Position numbers and translations under genes: made by a program. The notes under the pieces were generated by a model. It ran no database searches, was not told where the DNA came from, and worked only from the letters and a program-made list of their open reading frames with translations. 29,885 nt of DNA from Amphimedon queenslandica (Eukaryota > Porifera > Demospongiae > Haplosclerida > Niphatidae). Of the stretch, positions 19,299 to 28,559 are shown piece after piece. The stretch is from the NCBI RefSeq assembly GCF_000090795.2, contig NW_003546498.1:60413-90297 (forward strand), in the 5' to 3' direction. The first letter of the stretch is position 1. Every line of letters begins with the position of its first letter.

Positions 19299-19706
19299 TG
19301 TAGTGTGATTGTATGACTGAATTAGGAGGATCACGAATATTCTTGACCAAATAATAAAAGAAGAGAGAGAGATAGAAAAGAAAGAGGAAATGAAGGAAGA
19401 ATGGGAATGTTTTAGAAAGAGTGAGCAAAGAAAAGTTACAGCAAATGATAACAAAGAAAATAGCAACATACACTCGCACAACTAAAATAGTTTGATGAAA
19501 TATTTTCTGAACGATAGAGATTAACAACGAATGAACGATGAACGAATGAGACGAACGAACTGTAGTTTTTTGTGCTTCTCTCGAGATCTGTGTATATGTG
19601 TTTATATGTTGTTCACCACATGTAACTATATGGTTACAAGTCATGAATATTGAATGTGTTAATTAATCCAGGATGTATTGAATGCATGAATATATTGACA
19701 ACCACA
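19299..19706 (-). repeat. 5' LTR of the gypsy element
   Basis: Same sequence as 14915-15323 with scattered differences. It begins TGTAGTGTGATTG and ends GACAACCACA (plus strand). Immediately to the right is the AACT duplication. On the element strand this LTR is upstream of gag. It carries short AACGAA/GAACGA-type direct repeats near 19525-19560. Confidence 0.95.
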
Positions 19707-19710
19707 AACT

Positions 19711-20039
19711 AGAGACGAACATTCAACTTTCATTCAGCCAACTGGAATTATTTTTAAGATATTGCGTCATATAGAATAAAGTCAAAAAACTGAACTTGAG
19801 GTAGGTAGATGCCACTATTAATGAATTGGTAGCTACAAAAGATCTATTACATGAAATTTTTTTTAGAATTCATATTTGCAGTTCAGCCTAAACACAATTT
19901 AATCCTGCAAATCTTTACAATTATTGTGTTGTGTTTAGCAACAATCTACCCCTATACACCAGCAAGATTAAATTTGCTCTTAAATCGCAACATTATAATG
20001 AGTTAACAGCTATCGTATAATCATATTGTGATGTGTGTG
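19711..20039 (+). other. Presumed intron remainder of the SAMD3-like gene
   Basis: AT-rich sequence between the gypsy right duplication and the next recognisable exon. A short reading stretch with a GTAGGT donor-like end occurs near 19800, but I could not connect it to the family. Otherwise I see nothing in it. Confidence 0.35.
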
Positions 20040-21700
20040 AAATTATAATAAATAATTTAGGCTGAGATTGAAACAGACCTTGTTGCTGATAATATTGATG
20101 GAACCAATGATGACATCACTCCTTGCAGCCCATCTGGTTCACCTTCAACTTCGATACCCAACACTTCTTCAGATACACCTTCACCTTCCGTGTCCAAATC
20201 ATTGCGAACTCCTCCAGTTACTAAGTCATAGTCAATTCATATTATAATTCCAACAATTTGGTCAAAAAGTACTCAGGCATGTCTTGCTGAAAAAGGGCAA
20301 CCCCAGATGTTCGTCGGGAAATTGTTTATACTTGATGTGTTATGATGAGGGCTGGAGTTCCTGCAACTACGACGAGAATCAAGAGTGAGAAGGTTGCTAA
20401 TGCTATTGTTGCTCAATACCCTTTTTAGCTGACCCTTACGGAAAATCTCGATCTGTAAGTTACAATTATTCATTATTGTTATAGGCAGTATTTTACATGT
20501 ATGTCTATGGATGGTTAGAGACACATAAAAATAATTTATTAACATTTATCTTTATATTACTTTCAGAGCTCATGGAAATTGAAATTCTTTGAGTGCATCA
20601 TAACACAGAGAAATATGAAAGGCAAAAGAAAAAGGAGCAAGGTATCTAAACCCTTAGAAGTAGTACTAAGGGCAAAGGAAAAACAAGACGAAGTCTTGGC
20701 ATAACAGCTGTGACAGACATGACGATTGATGAAGAGAATGAAGAATCACTACTAGATGCTAATGCAACAGAGATGAGAAATTAAGATGTCAGGATTGATG
20801 TACTGAAGCCATTGACATCAGCTACATTTAACAGTAGATGTCTCAAAATAGTTCAATTGCCTATTCGCCTGGTTGTTGAAGTATATCAACCATTGCACTT
20901 GCCTGATATTGCAAGTTAAATAATTTTTTTACTTTCACTTAATGTTTGTGTAGCTTGAGCATGAATTTATGTTAGTCATGAGCAAATCTGAAGTAAAAGA
21001 TTGTTTTCTTCACAATTGGAAGGATGGCAACAGCCAATTATTAAATATTAAAAAACTATTCATCGGAAGCTACAAATAGACATTTTATCAACTGATGACA
21101 CTGGTAAATTTTATAACTCTGTCATTAAAATTTTATATAACTTATTTTATATGTAGATTTTAATAAAGATGTTGCCGTTTTGAAGATCATAGTAGCTATG
21201 TTTCTTTTGAAAGGCACTACCTTTGAATCTACTTTTCCATTGCTAAATTCTAAATGTGAGGTAAAATATATAATACATGTTCATACACCAGATATAGTAA
21301 GCAATGTAACAATTGCTATTGTTCGAGTTTTACATTGTACAATAATGTATTAATGTACTTATAGGTTGGACTACCAATGGAAGAAGAGGCGACACATTAT
21401 CCCAAGAGTAATATGCCTAGAATTGTCCAGTTTGGTAGATCTCAGTATTTTACAATTGCTGAGCAAGAGGTCCTCACAGAAAAAGATAATATCACTGATG
21501 CGATATATCTGGTTCATCACACATTTCACATTTAACATTAATTATGATAAATTTCTCATGCACGTTGGTCTTTTTTCCAAGATAATATCCTTCAATACAC
21601 AGACAACAGCAGTAGAAGTGCGAAGTATAACTCAATTTTTGGAGATCCGAAACAGTTAAGAAGGAAATAGTTAGCATTGGAGCATAGATGTACTCATTTT
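20040..21700 (+). pseudogene. SAMD3-like multi-exon pseudogene body
   Basis: Blocks in order: DLVADNIDGTNDDITPCSP with a Ser/Thr/Pro-rich tract (20060-20230), then TPDVRREIVYT, VMMRAGVPATTTRIKSEKVA and NAIVAQYPF (20300-20435). A GT-AG intron (20455-20566) is followed by SWKLKFFECIITQRNMKGKR. Later exons read LEHEFMLVMSKSEVKDCFLH, DVAVLKIIVAMFLLKG and MPRIVQFGRSQYFTIAEQEV with DNITDAIYLVHHTFHI. Introns of 53 bp (21104-21156) and 104 bp (21261-21364) have intact GT and AG. This matches the SAMD3-like family common in sponge, cnidarian and fish genomes; its molecular function is unknown. Stops at about 20229, 20333, 20429, 20784 and 21077 and a frameshift make it a pseudogene. Confidence 0.7.
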
Positions 21701-22400
21701 ATTTTACCATTTGTAGGCAAAGCTTAGTTGAAGATTCAAGACTAGAGGCACCCATTATTAGTAGATCAAGTAGGAATATCTATTAATATTATTGTTATTA
21801 ATTCAAATGTCAATACCCAGCCTAAGATCTTTTGCGCATGCACACTGCACTTCTCTCAAACATGGCTATCCGGGTACACCTGTTTTACTGCCTCTGTCTC
21901 AGCTAAGCATTTTGTAAGTTGTGCAAAGCTACTCAATTATATACCGTAATTGTGACACTTTTTGGATCAACTAGGACATTTGCCTCCCGGAAATAAGAAT
22001 GGATTGTGGGCATGGCGACCCCGCCCACACAACATCAATTCTATGACGCGTTGATGGACGTGTCAATTACAAAATGGCGACTAAATTACAAACATTTTTA
22101 TGGTTGATGAAGTGCTATGCAAGTTTGCTTCATAGTTGTAGTTTAACAACCTTCTGTTCATATAGTTTCAGCTATCCTTCATGGCACAGTCATTTGCATT
22201 TGTAAACTTTAAAAGTTCAAATAACACTTGATGAAAACTAGGAAATTAATTTACCACCTATTTCTCCACAAAAACGTTAGTAGCATTATGTACAGGAAAG
22301 CTGTGCAGGTAGAGTCAAAGTTGTATGTACACCACTAGTCCTGGTCTGCTAGCATGTATTCTCTTTATTCGTGCACACACTAATTATCTCAGAACACATG
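21701..22400. other. Non-coding stretch between the SAMD3-like and Merlin remnants
   Basis: No gene recognised. It contains AT-rich sequence, then a less AT-rich part (21830-22100) with AAAATGGCGAC near 22071 and short CG-containing words. It could hold the right end of the SAMD3-containing unit and the left end of the Merlin element, but I found no terminal repeat. Confidence 0.4.
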
Positions 22401-22401
22401 G

Positions 22402-23490
22402 ACTCCTGTCACAAACCAAGGACTGTATCAGGTGAGTCTACTTTAAGCAGAAGGAAACAAAAGCTGCCTACAAATACTCTGGGTTGCATACAGTGAGTGC
22501 CATGGTTTGGGACACATGCAATGGCAGTTTCCTACTTGTATTCAGTCCCCACTGCTGAGTTTGTATTTCAATTCTGTGTGTACAAAACATAGCATTCAAG
22601 CAGTGCATGACTAATTTCCTAAAAATTAATACTGTTGCCTTTAGATGTAACCTACCTATGACTGAGAGAAAAAGGGCTCTAGCAGGTTCCCATTTGGTAT
22701 CTTGGTCCTGCCGTACTTGTAAGACTGCCAGGTCCATTAGAGACAGAAGCTTCTTTTCAGGGTCCAAATTGACTTTGCAACAGTGGAATATAGCAATTTT
22801 CTGGTGGTCACGGGAGTATCCAGTCACTGAAATGGCACTTGAAGCTAGCATAACAGCAAAAACAGCCTGCAACATCTATCATTGGCTACGAGAGGTTTGT
22901 TCAACCCATTTAATGTCTTCGCTAATATTTTTAGGAGGACCAGAAGTTATTGTACTGATCGATGCTTCTTTGTTCAACCATAAGTCTAAAGTAAATAAAA
23001 TTATGATAACTTAACCATAAATATAAAATTTATTATTATAGAATCACTGACGCAGACCACCACATAATGAACAATGGATCTTTGGGCAAGTAGATACATT
23101 TTGACACCAGCACTAGGCTACAGGGAGATTGTACCAAATCGACTAACTCCAACCCTTTTACCCATCATACAGAATCATGTTGCTATGAGTACAATTGTGC
23201 ATTCAGGCAAATGGAGAGCATACCGTGGCTGTAGCAGCTTTGCCGACTGTACTGAGTCATGGAACAGTTAATCACTCCATCACATTTGTTGTTCCTTCTA
23301 CAGGAGTGCATCACAACATATTGAATTGTATTGGAATAGTGCGAAGATAAAGCTAAAAAGGATGAAAGGGTGTCACAGCCACCAGATACCTTTATACTTA
23401 GATGAATTTATGTGGCGAGAGAGACATGGAAAGACATCCATAGACGCTTTTCATAATCATATGCAGCACATTTCATAGCAGTACCCAGTT
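22402..23490 (+). pseudogene. Merlin-type (IS1016/ISXO2-like) transposase pseudogene
   Basis: A possible first exon, ATG 22402 to the GTGAGT donor at about 22434, is followed by an acceptor at about 22645. The main body reads WSCRTCKTARSIRDRSFFSG, SKLTLQQWNIAIFWWSREYP, TAKTACNIYHWLREVCSTHL and GPEVIVLIDASLFNHKSK. A GT-AG intron (22990-23040) leads to EQWIFGQVDT, PALGYREIVPNRLTPTLLPI, TIVHSGKWRAY and, after frameshifts, QPPDTFI and RERHGK-type pieces. This is the Merlin order. The first Asp (LIDAS) is present. The second, in the HSDxWxAY motif, is Gly (HSGKWRAY), and the third acidic position is lost. The element is inactive. Confidence 0.88.
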
Positions 23491-23532
23491 TAAACTATGT
23501 AAATAAATAAATAATAGCAATAGGTATTAGTA

Positions 23533-23789
23533 GCGTAAATCCTTAAATAGAAGCCGCATTCGAATAAATGCCAGGGTAACAATACAATTAAACTATAAAT
23601 ACGCAACACTAGCCCAGGAGTGACTCAGTAGTCTAGTGGATAATGCCTGAAGTTCCAGAAGTCGAAAGCATGAGGTTATGGGTTCAAATCCCACTCTGGG
23701 CTAAAGTTTTTTTATTATAGATATTTTTTCGAGATCCAAATACCATTTTAGGAAATAAATGCCCGGGCTTTTATTTAAGGAAATACGGT
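23533..23789. mobile_element. MITE-like element with inverted repeats enclosing a tRNA-like unit
   Basis: Left end 23533-23572 (GCGTAAATCCTTAAATAGAA and on to AAATGCC) and right end about 23749-23789 (AAATAAATGCCCGGGCTTTT to TACGGTA) are imperfect inverted repeats of about 40 bp. They share CCTTAAATA and the A/T-rich AAATAAATGCC core. The interior is about 175 bp and includes a 90-base tRNA-like sequence. TA dinucleotides lie at both borders (23531-23532 and 23788-23789). No protein is encoded. Confidence 0.65.
23612..23701 (+). ncRNA. tRNA-like pol III unit (SINE-like or tRNA pseudogene)
   Basis: The ends GCCCAGG and TCTGGGC pair as a 7-bp acceptor stem with one G-T. An A box (TGACTCAGTAG, 23621-23631) and a perfect B box (GGTTCAAATCC, 23681-23691) are present, and ATGGG/CCCAC forms a T stem. 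The middle does not fold into a standard anticodon arm: only a 4-bp ATGC/GCAT stem with a 21-base loop. At 90 bases it is longer than a class I tRNA. A tRNA-derived SINE head or pseudogene is more likely than a working tRNA, and no CCA or discriminator argument helps. Confidence 0.6.
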
Positions 23790-24205
23790 AACAGACAATT
23801 GTAAAACATTGAAAGAGCGAGCCTAAGCAAGAAAAGCAATGTACATAGAATAGATATTGACAGACTAACAATACTCATGACAGTGCAACTTAAGCAGCTC
23901 AGAACTTGATTGAGTGCAGTGTAGTACTTGACCTACCTTTGTAATCAAATCAAATTTAGCATTTGGAAAGCATAAAAGATAGCAAGAAACAGTCACTGCA
24001 CAACTGATATGGCCAGATGGGCAACTGTAGCAATGTAGTTCAATTTAGTTCAGGTTGTGACAGACATTCAAAGTCATTCACATCAATAAAGATGGCATAT
24101 CTGCTTTCTTGACATTCCTTGCAGCATTTGGACAGTAGTATAAAAGTACAGTAAGTCGAGTTACCAGCAAAAACAAGTTTCATAGTTACTTTATTGCATC
24201 TATTG
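23790..24205. other. Non-coding stretch before the ISL2EU element
   Basis: About 415 bp without a recognised gene, repeat or RNA. It is moderately AT-rich. I see nothing further in it. Confidence 0.4.
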
Positions 24206-24212
24206 ACCAGAT

Positions 24213-24312
24213 CCCAGCTAATACTTTGCCGTAAATATTCATAAACAAATATTATATTTTAATTGAGAATAAATTCAAAACGCCATTTTGGGGGCATACT
24301 AGCATAGCAAAT
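24213..24312 (+). repeat. Left terminal inverted repeat of the ISL2EU-type element
   Basis: Pairs with 28453-28552. Matching blocks include CCCAG near the end, TAAATATT(C/T)ATAAACAA, and the inner GCCAT(A)TT, GGGG(C/T)ATACT and GC(A)TA(T/G). Homology extends 7 bases further out (ACCAGAT), which leaves the exact end open. Divergence of the middle part is high. Confidence 0.8.
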
Positions 24313-24331
24313 CTGTAAAAACTAAATAAAA

Positions 24332-25100
24332 ATGCCTCCATACCACTCTGTTGTGAAATGTAATAACATTAGAGGTAAAGCAGATGTAAGTTTCTTCAGG
24401 TTTCCAAAAAATAGAGTCAAGAATTTAGCTTGGGTGGCACGTTTAACCAGAAAGAACTGGAAGCCATCTCCACACTCTAGAATTTGTAGTGCTCATTTTG
24501 TCAATGGTAAGTAGACATCATTTACTTATTTTAACTCTCTCATGAGTACTTAAGAAATCCATTAGCAGTGAACTATGCTCCGAAAATATTTTCCTACACT
24601 GATGCATATATGGCCTCCCAATTTACATTGAATCGCATTGAAAGGGCTGTTAAACGTTCATGAAGAAGAAACTACACAAAAAGAGATAATAACATTTAAG
24701 TTACATGCATTAGTAGCTAATGATCAGCTTGATAAGGGGAAGGAATTTAATGCTGAGGATTGTCAAGATGTTGATGAGAGCACTGAAACAGTTGAAGATG
24801 AGTTAGTGGAAGTACAGGGAGATGAGGAACTAAATGAGAATGTAGAATTAGAGGAAGATGAGGATTGATTGCGACTAATGAAGGTCATACAGAGGAAGAT
24901 GAGGAACCAAGTCCGTTGATTGCGACTAATGAAAGCCATACAGAGGAAAATGAGGAACCAAGTCCGTTGATTGTGACGATACAGAGGAAGATGAGGAATC
25001 CAGTCCGCTTAATAATGATGAAGATTTTTAGTCTGATAGTTCAGCTACAAAAGATGCCTTTGATCATGAGACTGATGCAGAATTACATCGTGTGGCTCAG
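24332..25100 (+). pseudogene. THAP-domain N-terminus and acidic linker of the transposase
   Basis: Starts at ATG 24332 with MPPYHSVVKC, then SFFRFPKNRVKNLAWVARL and ICSAHF, a THAP DNA-binding zinc finger of C2CH type. The first zinc Cys is His here (PPYH instead of PxYC), while C10, the ICS Cys and AHF His remain. A GT donor follows VNG at about 24508. The next exon includes NYAPKIFSYTDAYMASQF. An acidic linker with a 51-bp tandem repeat follows. THAP fingers recognise transposon ends in several DNA transposons; here it probably bound the element's own repeats. Frameshifts at about 24660 and 24865 break it. Confidence 0.8.
24867..25008 (+). repeat. 51-bp tandem repeat, 2.8 units, in the acidic linker
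   Basis: Unit starts GATTG(C/T)GAC at 24867, 24918 and 24969. Units 1 and 2 are nearly identical; unit 3 lacks 12 bases. Encoded residues are mostly Glu/Asp (HTEEDEEPSP). Stops in the main frame of units 1 and 2 suggest the expansion continued after, or together with, loss of function. Confidence 0.9.
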
Positions 25101-26196
25101 GACTTGTCTGAAGAAGTATGTGACTTGCAGTTTGGAAATGAGTCACTAAAAGCTAAAAATTGCCAGCTACAAAAGGAGAATGGCACCTTAAAAGCATGTT
25201 TGCAATGTTCTTCACACAATGCTTCAAGCATTGTAAACTTGTACTCAGAAACAGTAAAGGATAATATTTTGTTGGCAGACTCTGTGAATACATATTGTTT
25301 TCAGTTGATTGCATTTTTGGGACTGATAACATGACAGAATTTTACACTGGTCTTCAATACTATGATGTCTATGAAACTCTTTTTTCACTTTTAAAAGTAA
25401 AAGTGAAGGAAAGCATAACAAGAAAATGCACTATTAAGGATGAAATATTGCTGACGCTAGTAAAATTAAAATTAGGCCTTACTAACCAGGATATTGCATA
25501 TTGTACTGGCATCAATGTAAACAAAGTTTCACCAATATTTCAAAGGTGGCTTGACATTATGTATCGAGAGTTCAGACAACTTATAGCATGGCCTGAAAGA
25601 GAGAGGTTGTATGAAACTCTGCCAGTTACTTTCAAAAAACACTATTTTGACTTAATTTGCCAATATTGACTGTTTTCAGGTTTTTACAGAGAAGTCAGCT
25701 TCAATTGAGCCAAGATCTACTAAGTGCAGTCAACACAAGAAGCACAACACTTTTAAAATTTTAATGGCATGTTCGCCAACAGGTGCCACAACATTTGTGT
25801 CAAAGGCTTGGGGTGGAAATGTTGCAGATAAACTAAAAACACAACAATCTGGATTTCTTGACTACATTTCCAATGGGGACATAGTTATGGCCTATAGAAG
25901 TTTTAACATTTCTTTTGATTTAGCGGTAAGAGGTGCCCATCTAGCAATTCCAGCATTACACGACGTAAAAAGCTGCTATCTGGAGTAGAGGTAGAAAAAA
26001 GTAGACAATTGGCACATCTACGTATACACATTGAAAGATTGATCCGTTTGCTTTGTAATAAGTAAAGATATTGAAAGGTGTACTTCCAATTACATTAATA
26101 ACACGACAAACTGATACTACTGTAACTACAGTTGATACAATTGTAACTGTAGCAGCTGCTTTGACTAATCTGTCTAAATCTATAGTACTGAAATAG
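25080..26196 (+). pseudogene. Harbinger-like DDE transposase domain of the ISL2EU-type element
   Basis: A leucine-heptad coiled coil (DLSEEVCDLQFGNESLKAKN, 25090-25195) is followed by FYTGLQYYDVYETLFSLL. A helix-turn-helix region reads LTNQDIAYCTGINVNKVSPI (25478-25540) with FQRWL. The DDE core is DCFQVFTEK (first Asp, about 25668), KKHNTFKILMACSPTGA, FVSKAWGGNVADK and SGFLDYISNGDIVMAYRSF, then QLAHLRIHIERLIR (catalytic Glu, about 26010-26045) and ALTNLSKSIVLK ending at 26194. The second Asp (MADRGF in the family) is Tyr (MAYRSF). Frameshifts occur at about 25300, 25667, 25985 and 26065. This is the IS4/IS5-related core of Harbinger and ISL2EU transposases; it is dead here. Confidence 0.88.
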
Positions 26197-27695
26197 TAAT
26201 GCATAATGTAACTTTATTTTCAATTTTAATGTGATCATTAAATATTAATCAACTGAATTATTAAAAAAATTACTTGCAATTCTCGCAATACCAATTTCCT
26301 ACTGGGTTGGTTGTGATTCCAACACAGTTATAGTGGAACCATTCCAAAGCACAAGAAGGGTTATCACAAGCAATTATACTACCATATTCTTCCTCTCCAC
26401 AATAACTGAATACCCTCTTGTTCACTATTGGTTTGCTATTGTCCTTTAGCCCCTGAGATATTAACTCCAGCAAAAGAAAACTGATGAACAAATCTTTGCA
26501 TGAAAAAACAATTTCACCTTGTAACGAAGTATCCTCCATTATAGTTTCCAAGTGCATACCTTCAAGAGTCCAACACATAAAATGGCACCTCTTCAGTTTA
26601 CACACAAGAAGTTGTCCTTGAATTTGTGTATCATACTCATGACATCTATTAAGTGACACAACATCATCTTTTACTAAGAAGTGATATTTCTCAAGAACCT
26701 CATCAGAGTAGCACATAAGTCCTTCACACTGTATGGACACTTTATCTCAATAATACTGCCCCCGCAGCAATCACAATGACTGAAACCATCTGGAGTTGCT
26801 CTAAGAAATGGCAAGTTTGAAACAATAATAAGGTTGCCAACAGACATCACAAAATTTGTATGTGATTGCTCCATCATTGATGAGTACTGTTGCCTTGCAA
26901 TATCTTCATTATCACTTTTGTGCTGGGATATTGGGATTGACAGTGTCATACTGCATGATTGACTTCACTAATGACATTGGATACTGCTTCCTCTTACACT
27001 TCATAACTTGGTGCATTTTCGATGCTGTAATTCTTCCTACCCTGTGCTGCATCCAAAGGTGTGACTCTGCCTGTTCCTTTGTCAGTTCTGACAGATTCTT
27101 AGCTTGATCCTCTGTCACTCTAATACTATCAAATTTTCTGTTGCACAATTCTTGAATGTCAGCCTCTTTAACGTTGAAATGAAACAAATTTGAAAGCAGG
27201 GGAGGAAGGTCTACAACCAAATCTTCTACATCACCTAACAAGGGACATCACGAATGTTAAGAAACAATCATTATATCATACTTTAATCTACAGAATTGTT
27301 TGGGCACACTTCTGTTGTGGAATTGGTGCTTGTACTGGCATACTCTAAAGAAATTAAGATTTAATGATATTGAAATAAATCACTTTACTATCTGCACTAT
27401 TTATTTCCTCATCAATGTTGTGTGACTTCCTTAATGGTACTGTACCTGTAACAACAGATTAAGAGAGAAATTGAAACAAAGGCTTACTACAATCAGATGT
27501 TGATAATCCAGAAACAACACTGAAGATAACAGCATTGGGAAAAGCTCCATGCAAAGCTTGTAGCAAATCATTTCGTGAGATTGTTGCGGAATAGTCTTCA
27601 ATTTCAGACACTGTCAGAGACGAATTTCGTCCTTCCTTTCTAAATCTTTTTGCTGGTTTTTCAAAATTAATGTCAATCACAGAACTTGCATTTGT

Positions 27696-27793
27696 CTATC
27701 AGTAAAATACTTGTAGACAGAAATATTAAGAATAAAACATGCCTTCTCTGAAAAAGTCTGATTTCTCACACATGGTAAAGAACTACAACTTAC
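27696..27793 (-). other. 98-bp intron after the SWIM region
   Basis: On the minus strand a GTAAGT donor follows RLKIADV and an ACTGATAG acceptor precedes TNASSVIDINFEKPAKR. The surrounding frame is open on both sides. Confidence 0.65.
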
Positions 27794-27869
27794 ATCAGCA
27801 ATTTTCAATCTAATGTAGGCTTCGACTTGAAATACAATTGCAGCAATATGACAGCAGACCTCTCCACAC

Positions 27870-27912
27870 CTGTGTTTTAGTATAAATAGTATACTTTATT
27901 AAATTTATGTAC
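27870..27912 (-). other. 43-bp intron inside the SWIM zinc finger
   Basis: On the minus strand it starts GTACATAAAT and ends AAACACAG. Removing it restores the CxC...CxH zinc ligand pattern of the SWIM finger exactly, which makes the boundaries convincing although the intron is very short. Confidence 0.8.
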
Positions 27913-28452
27913 CCTGCCATGCATTTACAATGACCAGTGATGATACGCCCATCTCTTTTGTTCACTGCTACCCAAGCGAGATGAAGGACTGTAGCTTTTT
28001 GTGATGCATGTACTTTTGCTTTTACGACACATACAGAAGGGTTAGACTCATAACAGAAATACAATACAGTTTGAACATAACCACTGAACACAGAAATATC
28101 ATGAAAGCAGATAAACAAATTAATCTCACTTTATGTAGTAGCTATATGCCTCCAAACTCTTATAAGCTTGTAGCTTTTCTCTAGTGTATGGCCTGGAGTA
28201 TCAATTAAATAGTTATGAATGTCACCATACTTTATAGGTGGCTAAAGACTAATGTTATCCACCCATCCATCAGAAATTTTATTTGTATCCATACTACTGG
28301 AATACTGTTTCTTCTTAGAAATAAGCTCCAGTTTAGCCTCATATTGTTTCTTTTTAGCAATGGGAAGAGAATTGTAATACAAATCTGTCGAACCAGTCAC
28401 CATAAAATGGATAAAGAGTAGTGTTTGATCAATTTAAGACGCTTCTTCACTG

Positions 28453-28552
28453 TTTCAAATAGCACAGTATACCCCTAATATGGCCGACAGGAAACCCCAC
28501 CCTTCATTCTGCATTAGTTTGTTTATAAATATTTATGGAAATAATAACTGGG
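28453..28552 (-). repeat. Right terminal inverted repeat of the ISL2EU-type element
   Basis: Reverse-complement partner of 24213-24312. It contains TTGTTTATAAATATTTATGG and ends CTGGG, followed by AT and then CTGGT, which mirrors ACCAGAT on the left side. Confidence 0.8.
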
Positions 28553-28559
28553 ATCTGGT

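Larger units (their letters stand above)
14911..19710 (-). mobile_element. Ty3/gypsy (Mag-like) LTR retrotransposon, full length but dead
   Basis: Two LTRs of about 408 bp (14915-15323 and 19299-19706), each TG...CA, flanked by a perfect AACT duplication (14911-14914 and 19707-19710). Coding runs right to left: gag, protease, reverse transcriptase, RNase H, integrase. Sequence style (LPPYWPADPLIWFPQVEAQF in gag, the RT and integrase blocks) fits the Mag clade. It has many frameshifts, and the RT active site is altered. The insertion is in the presumed first intron of the SAMD3-like gene, in reverse orientation to it. Confidence 0.93.
26270..28403 (-). pseudogene. SWIM / YqaJ-like nuclease / PHD finger protein of the ISL2EU-type element
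   Basis: Start ATG at 28403, just inside the right terminal repeat. Order: KYGDIHNYLIDTPGHT and LQAYKSLEAYSYYIK (28130-28260); a SWIM zinc finger, CKCMAG joined across a 43-bp intron (27870-27912) to CGEVCCHIAA; a basic linker KPAKRFRKEGR; then the YqaJ-like nuclease with LWMQHRVGRITASKM (about 27030), PFLRATPDGFSHCDCC, IIEIKCPYS (26740-26810) and YDTQIQGQLLVC (26600-26635). A C-terminal PHD finger reads IIACDNPSC, WFHYNCVGI and NWYCENCK (26270-26410). Nuclease motifs D, E-x-K and Q-x-Q are intact; the PHD lacks its first Cys. Introns also at 27696-27793. Stops and frameshifts at about 26720, 26935, 27340 and 28235. Confidence 0.85.
24211..28554. mobile_element. ISL2EU-type DNA transposon with convergent THAP/DDE transposase and YqaJ genes
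   Basis: About 4.34 kb, bounded by inverted repeats of about 100 bp. If the ends are CCCAG...CTGGG (24213 and 28552), a 2-bp AT duplication flanks them (24211-24212, 28553-28554), the size I recall for ISL2EU elements. It encodes a THAP plus Harbinger-like DDE transposase on + and a SWIM, YqaJ-like nuclease and PHD protein on -, ending about 80 bp apart tail to tail. Both starts lie just inside the terminal repeats. Both genes carry inactivating changes. Confidence 0.85.

Noticed and set aside
22468..22875. Minus-strand open frame of 135 codons
   Set aside because: It lies opposite recognisable Merlin transposase blocks on the plus strand and matches no family.
23612..23701. A functional tRNA gene
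   Set aside because: Acceptor and T stems and the A and B boxes are good, but no 7-base anticodon loop with a 5-bp stem can be drawn, so no anticodon can be named.
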